Shown: one piece after another, positions 8,484-20,795 of the stretch
How positions within the stretch are numbered: position 1 is the stretch's first letter
Layout of the letters: each line of letters opens with the position of its first letter
NCBI GenBank assembly: GCA_018136815.1
Contig: CM030931.1
Location: 11,338,612 to 11,402,611, forward strand
Reading direction: 5' to 3'
From: Isochrysis galbana
Lineage: Eukaryota > Haptophyta > Isochrysidales > Isochrysidaceae
DNA: 64,000 nt
Notes under the pieces: model-generated
Told to the model about the DNA's origin: nothing
Databases searched by the model: none
The model's input: only the letters and a program-made list of their open reading frames with translations
Translations under genes and position numbers: made by a program

Positions 8484-11400
8484 ATGCGGCGCTCCGCCAT
8501 GGACAAGCGGTCGATGGACAACCAGATGAACCTCGACCAGTTGATGGAGCTCAAGGTGTGCGCGTGGTGATGACATCTCTGTTGCCTCCGCCCACCCAAA
8601 TCCTTTCACACCGCAGACCCGAGCACCGGGAGTGAGGAGGAAACGGCAGCGGATCTTTCTCGCCCCCCACCCTCCCCCTTCCTGCCACTCACCCTCCCTC
8701 TCTGCTTCCTTCCCTCCCTCGCTTGCTCGCTCGCTGCGGCAGAGGGAGAGGGGCGCTTGCTGTGATAGGGGGAAGGGTTACGGGGTGGCGATCAGTGGGG
8801 CGGCACGAGGCTCCTATTGTGCGCCTAGCCTGTTCCATATGTGCTGTGACTGCGTGCGGTGAGGGGATGCTTACTCCCAGAGGAAGAGAAGCCGTGACTT
8901 GAGGAGCTCCCCGTCCTGGCGTTACCGTGGCTGCGGTACATCACGTGTGAACTTCTCATGCGGTCACTGAGCTAGATTAGGCTATCGCAGGCGCTGTGTG
9001 CACGGCGGGCGCCTGCTCTCATGCGCTCTCTCTTCCGAGGCCACTCACCCTGAGCTCATTGTCAATTTTCTTCAGGCTGCCTTCCAGAGAGCAGATCGTG
9101 ATGGTGGAGGATCATTGGATTTGGAAGAGTTCCTTGGCGCTTTCGGCAAGGTGTGGAGCTTGGTCGCTCACCGGTGGCTGTAAAACTGCACATCGGCTCA
9201 GCGAGCTGCTGAACTCTTAAGGATTTGTTGGCTCCGCCCATGCATGCTTATGTTACGCCCTGCCTCCAAGGCTATACTTACGGCGACCGTGGAATTGGAT
9301 GGTACATCACGTGGGCGCATCTCGTCGCCATAGGTGTTGGGGCGCAATTTGACGCGTGAGCAGATCGCCCACCTCTACATGAAGATCGATGCAAACTCAG
9401 ATGGGTCTGTCGACTGGTGAGTTGTTTGCCGACCCTCCTAGCTTTCTTACGGAGCTTTGCTCAGATTTTGGCAGTAGCACGAGCTGTGCCTAGGTCCTCT
9501 GGAGATTTAAAACAAATACTTGTAGCTTTATTGCGGCAGGCTTGCAACGGAGCAGATCGCTCACCATTAATCTGATTTTCTGTCGCATCCATCCGTAGGG
9601 ACGAGTTCACCAATTTTATGTTGCTTGAAAATCAAGCGGCGTCAGAATTGCAAGTGCGTGCCTTTCTGCATGCCCTTCACGTGCAGAGGCTCTGATATCC
9701 TATTGGACGATCAGTATGCCGGCCATTTGCGATATAGGACCGAAGCTATACTGTCGAGTTCCCTCAGCCGGAAGATATGACCGGTACTCCTGGTGCAATG
9801 CCCGGTAACGCACCGCATTCCCATAAGGATATGATCGAGAAGGTGCTCGTGATTCCGTCGCAAGACAAGGTGCTCTCCTCTTCAAGGGATGGTAAGCCTT
9901 GCTGTCGAGTCATATAGAGCGAGCCTGCGTGTGCGTAAGTGTACAATTTCCCCCCGCTTTACCACCGTCTGTCGCTGATCTCTCGTCGTTGGGAATGCCC
10001 ATTTTTTCCTACTCACGACAACGCAATGCCCTCTGCCTTCTTGCGCCTAATATCGCACCTCTTTGAACCATCTTTCTTCGATCTCAAAGGTACGGTGCGG
10101 GCTTGGCATTCATCCTCTCTCGCGCATCTGAAGACGATACGGGTGGCGCAAGCATGGGTTACGGACATCGCCTATTTTCCTTTGTCCAATCGGTTGGCCA
10201 CCTCTTGCATAGACCGCTCGATAAGTTTCTTCGACGCCAACTCTTATGAACAGGTGTGGCCGCTGTCCCTGTTTTTAGTGGAGCACATCGCAACAATTTA
10301 TCTAAGCCTGAGCTGAGGAGATAAGCTACTTTGTCCCACTCACCCACCCTCCCTCCCTTCAGCTGGGGTCGGTGAGCGCGCTCGATTTTTCACCTCTTTG
10401 CCTCGGCGCATGGTCCGATGGTGGCGACGAGAAGCTCGCTGTGGGCGACGATATCGGAACCGTTACTCTATATTCAATTTCAGCTGGTTCCGAACGCGAC
10501 ACCCAGACGGCTGTGCGTATTGAGAAATTGACGAAGTACAGACGGCACGCCGATTGGGTGACGAAGGTGCGCCTCCTGGGTTACCAACTTCGTCACATAC
10601 GGAGGCAATGATTGATTGACAGGCGATGAGCACCTGCCTCAATTTAGCTTGTTGTCAGCCCTATTGCGTCTTTCTTATGGCCAGAAACAGAAATTTTCTT
10701 TCCTATGTGTATTTGCCGCGTCGTTCTTCACAGGTGTGCTTCTACGAGGACCTGAATGCCTTGGTCTCTTGCTCACTGGATGGCACGCTGAAGGTGACAA
10801 CAATTTCGGCTGCTCTTCTATCCTCGTCCGGCAGCCCGTGGCTATCCATGTTCCCTTCTTCGTTGCGCAGGTTGCAGAGCTAGAGCGACGCGCGCGTGAT
10901 GCACGCTCCTTTGGCTTGCCATCTGGAGGCTCTGGTGCAGGGTCTAGCGGGCACAGGAAGGGACTATATAGCTTCGATTGGTCGCCGAGTTTTAAAGTGC
11001 TTGCGTCGTGCGGCCTCGAACGCTCCATTCCTCTTTGGAATCCATATACGCGGACGGGGAAGCCATTCGCCCAGCTGACCGGCCACAATGCTTCTGTGTG
11101 CCATGTGAGAGGCTCGTCTTGCGATTGGCTGCCCATATCGAGCATTCGCGAGCCCCGTTTCATTGGAATGAGGAAGACGGCTCTCCTACAAGATCCTCGC
11201 CTTTCCCATCGCAAATTCGCCCCAATGCAGCTCATGCTGAACCCATATCCTTGATTGCGTGGAAAGCACCACTTTCATCGGCACTGCCCACTCATTCTTG
11301 GTGCACTCGCAGGTTGCGTTCCACGACGCACAGCAGCTGCTGATCTCGTGTTCAGTCGACAAGACCGTCAAGCTATGGGACATGCGCATGCAAAGATGCC

Positions 11401-14271
11401 TGCAGACCGTCGCCGACAAGACCAAATACCGACCTGAGGATCGCCTGTCAGCATTTGCATTTGATTCGCATCGTGGGCAGCTCTTCACCGCCTCGACAGC
11501 ACTCCGCCCTTGGCCTCTGATCAAGCGTGCACGTCGTGCGATAGAAGCAGGGCATGATCATCCCGTGATTGCTGCGCTCTACAACCCGAACTTTCATCAG
11601 GTCGTTTCAGGAGACGAGGCTGCGCAGGTGATTGATTGTCACTATTGTTGCGGATCTCTACGACGCCTTCTTGCCACCTTGCAGCTAGCAACTATCGCGC
11701 TTGATTAGGGAGCTTCTTCTGGATTCACGTCCCTCGCATCCATGGGTACTTGCAGGTCTGTGTGTGGGATCTAGAAACGGGCGAGCTCGCCTTCCACTTC
11801 ACCAAGTGCCACTCATCCAAGATGACCTGCATGGCGTTCGATGATGCTGGCCGGCGACTCATCACCGGAGGAAACGATGGATCTGTAAGTGCTCCATCTC
11901 CTCAGCACGAGCACCGGCACTTGTGGGGCGAAACTATGTCGCCGTGCTCATGGTGAAGGTTGGTGTCATGGTTTCCGGCACGCTATATACTCACTCGTGG
12001 CGGGATGCTTGTCATGCAGGTGCGCGTTTGGAACTTCTCAAATGGGCAGTGCCTTCGCGACCTCACCTCTGACGCCACTGCCGAGATCTCATCGATCCTC
12101 TTCCTGACAGAGATGCAAAGTAGATTCATTGTCGCCGGAGGATGGAACAGGAAGGTGAGCGGATAGTTCTCCTCTTAACCCCACTGGCTTTGAGCCCGAT
12201 TCGCTACAGCATCGTCTACGCCATTCCTTGAAGTTTGGTGTGTTCAAGGGAGGGCTGGGGCAAAGGCAACTTCCATTTCGCCTCCCCCTGATGTCAGCGT
12301 GTCTTGTTATTCTGGGTCGCTCCGCAAATCCGTCACCAAGCCCACTTCATGGAGCCGTCGGGTTGAGCGATTTTGTCCTGTTGGCCCTTGCTTTACTCTA
12401 GGTACTTCTTTGGAGAGACGAGAGTCACTTGGGCAGCAGCGCTGCTAGTCCTGAACGAGCCTTTGAGGGGCACACCGAGGACATTCTCTCGATCGCCTTT
12501 TTGCCTCCAAATCGCCTGGCCACGTCTGGCTATGATGGCACGGTAAGTGTAAAAAATTCTCGTCCTGGGGGCAAAATTGGGGCGATGCGCTCAGCGGAGA
12601 AAGCGATCGGGTGAAGCATGGAGGGCTTCACAACTTCACTCGGGCCAGACGAGCGTAGTAAATTTTGCTCGCGCCTTTCCCGTTAATGCAACCTGCGCCA
12701 TGGATTGTGCCGCTCTAATCGGCCTCATATATCATCTCGTAGGTCTATATTTGGAACTTGGATTCCGGAGTAGTAAAGCACTCACTTGGCTCAGCAGATG
12801 CTTCTACAAATGACGTGGACCAAAGAGCCATCTTTCGTCTAGTGTACTTGAGACACCGCACACAGGTGGATATGGCCATCCCGGCCGTAGTATGCATGCT
12901 ACCGGGCACCCTGCCTCGCCAAGGGGCATCCTTGGGTGGTCTGAATAATTAGCTTACTACTCCTGTCAATCTTCTATACCAGGCCCTTTGCGGTTGTGGA
13001 GCCGATGGCCATCTTCGTTTTTGGAGTCCTAAAGAAGGCACGCCACTATGGGAACAACATGCGGGGCACAAACGCGGCGAGGGGCTCGTTGCTCTCGCCA
13101 CGGACTGTGACAACACGCGGCTATATACCGGCGATACAGCTGGATGTGTGAAGGCCTGGGATATCTCCAAGTATGTGCGCCATGGCCGCTCCTCGGTGCA
13201 AAGTCGTTTGGCACGCATATGTCACCTCGACAACAGTATCGACATGAGGGTACCTCGGTTGTCTATTATTAAATTTATCTGGCGTTATTGTATGGGGTCA
13301 CTCTTCTCGACCCTGACTGCTCAGGGATGTGGTCCCCCCCCCCCCCCCCCCCCGAACCTTAGCTTTGTCAATGTTCCCGGACTCGACCAAAGCGATCGGC
13401 TTCGTGCAGTGGTGCTGTGGCAAGCACACGAAGGGCCCATTGCCTCTCTTGAATTTTTCAACAAGGGTGAGTCTCGTTGGCACTATTGCCCCTAGTCATC
13501 GGCACACTGAGGGTCATGTCACAAGAATCTAGGCGAGAGGGCGGGATCTGATCCTATATTCATTAATGGGCACGCATTGCGCTGCTTCTTGTCGCGTCTA
13601 CTATATTGGTGACCCAACCTGGAGACCCGCAAGAAGCGTTGTTGCCAGCTTTTCATGCGATTCCAAAATGTATCTGTCTCCATTGTCCTGTAGGCGACCT
13701 ACGATTCCTTCTCTCGTCCTCATCGGACCACGCCGTCAAGCTGTGGTCCATTGACGAGAGTGGCAAACCGTTGCTCGCGGCCACCTTTGGCCGGCATCCT
13801 TGGAGTCTCGGCGATCCTTCTACGTATGTTCCCGTGGCGGATCTCTTGCCGTGCGTACTTGGGGCTTCTTCGGCTGCCGATTGTAACGAGAGGGGAGCCC
13901 GTGAAGGCGGTCATAAGGCTAGCCCACGGAATACTGGAGAAAGTCCGACGAAGAGCACTGCAAATGGCGCATCAGGTACTGATCCAACTGGCTTAGCCGC
14001 CTTTGTGGCATCAATGGAAATGCAGCAAGAAAGCGAGCCCGACAATGAGGAGAAAGATGACACCTGCAGCTCAGAAGACGGAGAGTCACACGATCATCAA
14101 ACGCGGGTCCTCATTGACAACATTCTGGCTCGTGGCAAAGAAGCGCGTTCAGCAGGTAGCAATAGTGGGGCCACGACAATGGGTGGGCGAGGTGCGCTCT
14201 CGCACAACCCAGTCATGCACCGTTTGAAAGTGCATGGGCTTGCAGAGGTTCAGCCGCGAACACCTCGCTGA
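8484..14271 (+). CDS. EF-hand and WD40-repeat protein (WDR49/WDR64-like), 17 exons
   Basis: Seventeen exons join in frame with AG acceptors and GT donors: 8484-8555, 9076-9150, 9334-9416, 9599-9653, 9738-9891, 10090-10253, 10363-10566, 10734-10793, 10871-11104, 11313-11627, 11756-11884, 12020-12154, 12402-12542, 12743-12865, 12983-13249, 13325-13466, 13694-14271. The product is 976 residues. Two canonical EF-hand loops come first: DRDGGGSLDLEE (31-42) and DANSDGSVDWDE (68-79), so calcium binding is likely. At least ten WD40 blades follow, marked by GTVRAWHS, DGTLKV, DKTVKLWDMR, VCVWDLETG, VRVWNFSNG, VYIWNLDSG, GCVKAWDIS and HAVKLWSID. The C-terminal 150 residues are acidic and Ser-rich. This order matches WDR49/WDR64-type proteins, often associated with cilia or flagella (family knowledge, role inferred). 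Exon 16 contains a run of 20 C encoding polyproline, a slippage risk. Confidence 0.92.
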
Positions 14272-14489
14272 TTGAAGATGTGTCAGTTTTGATGTGCGCT
14301 TTATTTCCACCTGCCCCTCATCTGCTCTTGTTGCGGTGAGCGCGTTGCCATGTTAACGGTGAGGTGAATCAATCTGAGACTAGGGCTGGAGCCACCACAT
14401 GCTCGGCGAACTTGAGTTACTTGAGTGAAACTTGAGCTGTATTTGTATTTGAAGCTTCAGTTGTCAATGACTTTTGTAGTGAGCGCATA

Positions 14490-14760
14490 GTTCGTTGCCA
14501 TGGAGCGCGCCGCCGCTCCCCACCTCTCCTTCGGCCCCCCCGCCGCGGGAGCCCCCATAGTACCCATGGAGCTCTCGCAGGCGAAGCGACCGCGTCCGCC
14601 CGCAGAGGCCGAGCAGGTGAGCGCGACCCAGGCGCCTTGCCTTCATTTGGTGCCAGTTTTTTTTTTGTTGTAAACGTTTCGATTGTTGAATCCCGGCTAC
14701 CGCTACCGCCCCCCGACAATCACCAGGGCGTTTCCTCCACGAAGTCTATGCCCAGCTGTC
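14490..14760 (+). mobile_element. LINE 5'-end scrap with MERA start
   Basis: The ATG at 14500 opens a 56-codon ORF starting MERAAAPHLSFGPPAAGAPI, the same N-terminal MERA and GC-rich start seen at 1857, 56991 and 62209. It stops after VPVFFL. No hairpin as clear as in the other copies precedes it. It is probably a short remnant of the MERA LINE ORF1. Confidence 0.45.
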
Positions 14761-14994
14761 GGAACAGGTTCGCGATGCGCTCCCGTTGAGGAGGGCCGAT
14801 ACTACATACGCGTGCCCGTCCCATTGCCAGCTGAGGCGGCAATCGACGAGTAGATTGGAAAGCACGACCAGGAGAATCGCTTCCATGAGCAATTGATGCC
14901 CTCCGAGTCGGTCACCTCCTGGTTGCGCTTGCGCTTGAAGCGCTCTTCGTGTGGGGCATTGGAGTGAGCGTCTGATGCAGCGCTGGTTTAGATT

Positions 14995-15350
14995 TGGGGC
15001 GAAAGCAGGGGAGAGGCGGAGGGGCGGAGGGGCGGAGGGGCGGAGGGGGCGGAGGGGGCGGAGGGGGCGGAGGGGCGGAGGGGCGGAGGGGCGGAGGGGC
15101 GGAGGGGGCGGGCGGAGAGAAGTCGACGGACGGAGGGGGCGGGCGGAGAGTCGACGGACGGAGAGTCGACGGAGCAGGGAGAGCGGGGGAGGAGAGCGAG
15201 AGCGAGGGCGAGGGCGAGGGCGAGAGCGAGGGAGAGAGCGAGGAGAGCGAGAGCGAGGAGGAGAGCGAGAGCAGCGAGGAGAGCGAGGAGAGCGAGAGCG
15301 AGGAGGAGAGCGAGGAGGGGAGCGAGGAGGGGAGCGAGGGAAGGCGCGCG
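14995..15350. repeat. GGGGCGGA / GAGCGAG simple-repeat tract
   Basis: Two purine-rich simple repeats lie back to back. The left part is built from GGCGGAGGG-type units (about 15010-15120). The right part is built from GAGAGCGAG-type units (about 15180-15345). Long ORFs run through in several frames on both strands (Arg/Gly/Glu-rich or Ser/Leu/Pro-rich), but they are artefacts of the repeat. The strand asymmetry could favour triplex or G-quadruplex DNA (inference). Confidence 0.85.
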
Positions 15351-15420
15351 GTTTTCGACAGGGCGCGGCTGGAACTTCGAAACCCGCACACTCCTGCCTC
15401 TCCTCGCTCTCTTCCTCCTT

Positions 15421-15560
15421 GTTCAAGAACCGCGCGTCTTTCAAAACCCGCGCGCCTCTTTCAAAACCCGCGCGCCTCTTTCAAAACCCGCGCGCCTCTT
15501 TCAAAACCCGCGCGCCTCCTTCAAAACCCGCGCGCCTCCTTCAAAACCCGCGCGCCTCCG
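15421..15560. repeat. 20-bp tandem repeat, 7 copies
   Basis: The unit TCAAAACCCGCGCGCCTCTT repeats head to tail. The first copy is degenerate, the next six are nearly perfect, and the last ones change CTCTT to CTCCT. The unit length is not a multiple of three, so it is not a coding repeat. The 340 bases after it, up to the inverted-repeat array, show no gene. Confidence 0.9.
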
Positions 15561-16853
15561 GCAAGGCACATTTTTCTTTTCCCCTTGCCGCACCCGCGAC
15601 CAATAGCAATTTGCTTTTTTTTAAAATAAAACTCTTTCGTGCTAGGCGCCCGCGGTTTGGGGGGACAAGGAGGAACGGCGAAACGGCGGGGCAGGCGGAG
15701 TGGGGGGGGGGCATCACTTGGTGGTGGTGTTGCGTTGTGTTGCGCTACTGAGCAGCCGCCGAATGAATGTTTGGTGTCTCTCTCCCTCGTGTCGTTTGGG
15801 CGTGCCCCCTCCCTTGTCGTCGGTCTCTTGGTCGGTCGCATCGCCGGAAGAGGTCGTCGAGCTGCTCGTGTCGTCGTCACTCGAATCTTCGACGTCGGTC
15901 AGCGGTCCCTACCCCTCTACGCGGAAAGTTGTCAGATTAGGGTGCGTGGAAGGTGCTCGCTTTTCGAGGGCAAATCTGACAACGTTCCGCGTAGAGGGGT
16001 AGGGGGGGAAATCAACAACTTTCCGGGGTCGCACGACTTGGGGAGGAGGGCTGCACGGGCGTGCGGCATTCCCCAGAAAGTTGTTTGTTTCCCCCCCTCC
16101 CCCCTCACGCGGAAAGTTGTCAGATTTGGACCCTCGCAAACCGCGCACTCCCACCCGGACCGCGCACTACTCTGACAACCTTCCGCGTGGAGGGGGTAGG
16201 GGGGGAAACAAACAACTTTCTGGGGAATGCCGCACGCCCGTGCAGCCCTCCTCCCCAAGTCATGCATCGACCCCAGAAAGTTGTTTGGTTCCCCCCCTAC
16301 CCCCTCCACGCGGAAGGTTGTCAGAGTAGTGCGCGGTCCGGGTGGGAGTGCGCGGTTTGCGAGGGTCCAAATCTGACAACTTTCCGCGTGAGAGGGGACG
16401 CCGGCCGAGCAGCCTACCCCGCCAAGTCGTGCATCGTCCCCAGAAAGTTGTTGGTTTCCCCCCTACCCCCGTACGCGGAAATGTGTCAGATTTCGTCCAT
16501 TAAAAAAACCCATAGTTTGGGGGGAGGGCTATGGGGGAGGGCTAATCTGACAACTTTCCGCGCAAGGGGGTAGGGGGGGGGGAACAACAACTTTCTGGGG
16601 GATGCACACCGGCCGAGCAGCCTACCCCGCCAAGTCGTGCATCGTCCCCAGAAAGTTGTTGGTTTCCCCCCCTACCCCCTCACGCGGAAATGTGTCAGAT
16701 TTCGTCCATTAAGAAAACCCATAGTTTGGAGGGGGGAGGGCTAATCTGACAACTTCCCGCGCGAGGGGGTAGGGGGGGAAACAACAACTTTCTGGGGAAG
16801 GCACGCCGGCCGAGCAGCCTACCCCGCCAAGTCGTGCACCATCACGCGGAAAT

Positions 16854-17561
16854 GTGTCAGATTGGGAGGAGGTCCCTTACGTGGGTGTTCATTTTGTTGT
16901 AAACGCCAACTTGTACATGGGATTGAAATCTGACAACTTTCCGCGTGAGGGGGTAGGGGGGGAAATCAACTACTTTCTGGGGGATGCACACCGGCCGAGC
17001 AGCCTACCCCGCCAAGTCGTGCACCGTCCCCAGAAAGTTGTTGGTTTCCCCCCCTACCCCCTTACGCGGAAATGTGTCAGATTTCGTCCATTAAGAAAAC
17101 CCATAGTTTGGGGGGGGGAGGGCTAATCTGACAACTTCCCGCGCGAGGGGGTAGGGGGGGGAAACAACAACTTTCTGGGGAAGGCACGTCGTGCACCGCC
17201 TCCAGATGTGTCAGATTGGGAGGAGGTCCCTTACGTGGGTGTTCATTTTGTTGTAAACGCCAACTTGTACATGGGATTGAAATCTGACAACTTTCCGCGT
17301 GAGGGGGTAGGGGGGGAAATCAACTACTTTCTGGGGGATGCACACCGGCCGAGCAGCCTACCCCGCCAAGTCGTGCATCGTCCCCAGAAAGTTGTTGGTT
17401 TCCCCCCCTACCCCCTCACGCGGAAATGTGTCAGATTTCGTCCATTAAGAAAACCCATAGTTTGGGGGGGGAGGGCTAATCTGACAACTTCCCGCGCGAG
17501 GGGGTAGGGGGGGAAACAACAACTTTCTGGGGAAGGCACGCCGGCCGAGCAGCCCACCCCG
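16854..17561 (+). repeat. 354-bp tandem duplication inside the array
   Basis: The segment starting GTCAGATTGGGAGGAGGTCC at about 16855 is repeated from about 17209 with almost no change, including the distinctive spacer with GTTCATTTTGTTGTAAACGC. Frames starting at 16854 and 17208 give the same roughly 87-residue translation, which shows how recent the duplication is. The array therefore grows by unequal exchange or replication slippage of multi-core blocks. Confidence 0.85.
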
Positions 17562-17679
17562 CCAAGTCGTGCACCGCCTCCAGAAAGTTGTTGGTTTCCC
17601 CCCCTACCCCCTCACGCGGAAATGTGTCAGATTTCGTCCATTAAGAAAACCCATAGTTTGGGGGGCCCTCCTCTTTCCC

Positions 17680-18470
17680 CCTCTGGAACCCCTCCTCTTT
17701 CCCCCTCTGGAACCCCTCCTCTTTCCGGGATGACCTTCGCATGTGAGGCCGTCACAGCAGTGCGAAGAGTCGGTGCAATCCTGGTTTACTGACTTACACA
17801 TCGACTCACACGTTCCACTGCTGCCACACACACCACCATCGCAGCATGACCCGCTCGTGCACACCTCACCGATCTTTGCACACCTACCCCGACTCCAAGG
17901 ATGCGTTGGGGTCATAGCCTACTGCCAGTGGGTTGGTGCATCCAGCGTACACACAGCTTCCGTCATCTTCATAATATGCCGCTCGGAACAAGATCGGATA
18001 CCCGGGAACTTCGACAAACACGTCGTCCACTTTGGATGACTTGAGATTACTCTCCCTGATCACGAGTGCCCAGCCTCGGATCATAGGCCAGCGAAGCAGG
18101 GCAGTACAACTCGCGTCTCCGGCTTCACACGTACCCGATGGGTCTTCAAGGCATGAGAGACAACGAATTGACAAAAGAACATAAAAGACCCCGAATCGCG
18201 AAATCGAAGAAAACTCAAGTTCGATCGCGAATGTTGGGAGGCAGGCCAGTCCTCACGCCAGATCACCGGATGGAAGCTCGGGGTTGTCATCGTCCGCGGC
18301 GAACGAGACGCGCATGGAGCAACCGGGGGTGTACGGCGCGAACGGCGCGTCTGCCGGGCGCTGGCAGAAGTGCACGTCGATGTCGGTCGCGCGCAACGGC
18401 GGCGCACCGGCGCGAGCCGCGAGCTGCTGCGCCAGCTGTATCGCCTCGTCCACCCGTGCGTCCCCAGAAA
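17680..18470 (-). pseudogene. Island of captured gene fragments (Cys-rich) in the array
   Basis: This 790-bp stretch carries no core repeat and is bracketed by core repeats in opposite orientation. On the minus strand it encodes pieces with biased composition. One has DDGSCVYAGCTNPLAVGYDP, matching the GCTDPxAxNYxPxA/DDGSC repeat known from secreted proteins of aquatic microbes and algae. Another is a small cysteine-rich stretch with paired cysteines resembling disulfide-rich secreted peptides. A third contains TDIDVHFCQRPADAPF. The pieces are not one intact gene; this looks like a broken remnant. The likely origin is capture of genomic DNA between inverted repeats, as in Pack-type transposons (inference). 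Confidence 0.5.
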
Positions 18471-18474
18471 GTTG

Positions 18475-20520
18475 TTGATTCCCCCCCTACCCCCTCACGC
18501 GGAAGGTTGTCAGATTAGCTCCCCCCCGAAATCTGACAACTTTCCGCGTGAGGGGGTAGGGGGGGAAATCAACAACTTTCTGGGGACGCTGCACCACTTG
18601 GGCGAGAGGGCTGCCCGAGCGAGCTGACTTCGCCAGAAAGTTGTTTGGGTCCCCCCTACCCCCTCACGCGGAAGGTTGTCAGATTAGCTTCCCCCGTGGT
18701 TTTTTTATTAGTCGAAATCTGACAACTTTCCGCGTGAGGGGGTAGGGGGGGAAATCAACAACTTTCTGGGGACGATGCACCACTTCGGCGGGAGGGCTAC
18801 CCGAGCGAGCTGACTTCGCCAGAAAGTTGTTTGGTTCCCCCCCTCCCCCCTCACGCGCAAGGTTGTCAGATTAGCCCCCCTCACAGTTTTTTTATTAGTC
18901 GAAATCTGACAACTTTCCGCGTGAGGGGGTAGGGGGGGAAATCAACAACTTTCTGGGGACGATGCACCACTTCGGCGAGAGGGCTGCCCGAGCGAGCTGA
19001 CTTCGCCAGAAAGTTGTTTGGGTTCCCCCCTACCCCCTCGCGCGCAAGGTTGTCAGATTTCAAGTGCTCGGTTTTTCAGGTTGTTGGGGAAATCTGACAA
19101 CCTTCCGCGTGAGGGGGGTAGGGGGGGAAATCAACAACTTTCTGGGGGCGCCGCACCGCTTGGAGGGGAGGGCTGCCCGAGCGAGCTGACTTCGCCAGAA
19201 AGTTGTTTGGTTCCCCCCCTACCCCTGCACGCGCAAGGTTGTCAGATTAGCCCCCCCCCCCATGGGATTTTTTATTAGGCGAAATCTGACAACTTTCCGC
19301 GTGAGGGGGTAGGGGGGGAAATCAACAACTTTCTGGGGGCGCCGCACCGCTTGGAGGGGAGGGCTGCCCGAGCGAGCTGACTTCGCCAGAAAGTTGTTTG
19401 GGTCCCCCCCTACCCCCTCGCGCGCAAGGTTGTCAGATTTCAAGTGCTCGGTTTTTTTCAGGTTGTTGGGGAAATCTGACAACCTTCCGCGTGAGGGGGT
19501 AGCACCACTTCGGCGGGAGGGCTACCCGAGCGAGCTGACTTCGCCAGAAAGTTGTTTGGTTCCCCCCCTCCCCCCTCACGCGCAAGGTTGTCAGATTAGC
19601 CCCCCTCATAGTTTTTTTATTAGTCGAAATCTGACAACTTTCCGCGTGAGGGGGTAGGGGGGGAAATCAACAACTTTCTGGGGACGATGCACCACTTGGG
19701 CGGGAGGGCTACCCGAGCGAGCTGACTTCGCCAGAAAGTTGTTTGGTTCCCCCCCTCCCCCCTCACGCGCAAGGTTGTCAGATTAGCCCCCCTCATAGTT
19801 TTTTTATTAGTCGAAATCTGACAACTTTCCGCGTGAGGGGGTAGGGGGGGAAATCAACAACTTTCTGGGGACGCTGCACCACTTGGGCGGGAGGGCTACC
19901 CGAGCGAGCTGACTTCGCCAGAAAGTTGTTTGGTTCCCCCCCTCCCCCCTCACGCGCAAGGTTGTCAGATTAGCCCCCCTCATAGTTTTTTTATTAGTCG
20001 AAATCTGACAACTTTCCGCGTGAGGGGGTAGGGGGGGAAATCAACAACTTTCTGGGGACGCTGCACCACTTGGGCGGGAGGGCTACCCGAGCGAGCTGAC
20101 TTCGCCAGAAAGTTGTTTGGGTCCCCCCCCTCCCCCCTCACGCGCAAGGTTGTCAGATTAGCCCCCCTCACAGTTTTTTTATTAGTCGAAATCTGACAAC
20201 TTTCCGCGTGAGGGGGTAGGGGGGGGAATCAACAACTTTCTGGGGACGATGCACCACTTCGGCGAGAGGGCTGCCCGAGCGAGCTGACTTCGCCAGAAAG
20301 TTGTTTGGTTCCCCCCCTCCCCCCTCACGCGCAAGGTTGTCAGATTAGCCCCCCTCACAGTTTTTTTATTAGTCGAAATCTGACAACTTTCCGCGTGAGG
20401 GGGTAGGGGGGGGAATCAACAACTTTCTGGGGACGATGCACCACTTCGGCGGGAGGGCTGCCCGAGCGAGCTGACTTCGCCAGAAAGTTGTTTGGTTCCC
20501 CCCCTCCCCCCTCACGCGGA
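18475..20520. repeat. About 186-bp higher-order unit, 11 copies
   Basis: The block containing GCACCACTTCGGCGAGAGGG, then GCCCGAGCGAGCTGACTTCG, then AGATTAGCCCCCCTCA, then TTTTTTTATTAGTCGAAATC recurs at about 18592, 18777, 18963, 19150, 19344, 19502, 19690, 19878, 20062, 20251 and 20437. Each unit holds one forward and one reverse core. Copies differ by a few bases, with occasional variants such as the AAGTGCTCGG spacer, so this is the most homogenised part of the array. Confidence 0.88.
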
Positions 20521-20795
20521 AGTGTGTCAGATTACAACACCATGTACGATCATGGCGTTTACAAAAAAAAGGTAACGAAACAACACCTAGGGACCCCCTT
20601 GATCTTTCAATTTCCCGTGTGCGGGTAGGAGGGGGGAGGATCAACCCTTTTTCTGGGGACGCTGACGGTGCTTGGTGTTCCCCCCAGCGAGATCTGACAA
20701 CCATCTACTCGAGCGCGGGTACGACTCGAGCCCCTCACCCACCCTGGGTGCGGTCGCGAGTAGCCCTTCGAAAATGGCGCGTCCCTCTTAGGTAG

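Noticed and set aside
14746-15751. Long ORFs through the GGCGGA/GAGCGAG repeats
   Set aside because: They are open in most frames because the repeats lack stop triplets; there is no gene-like composition.
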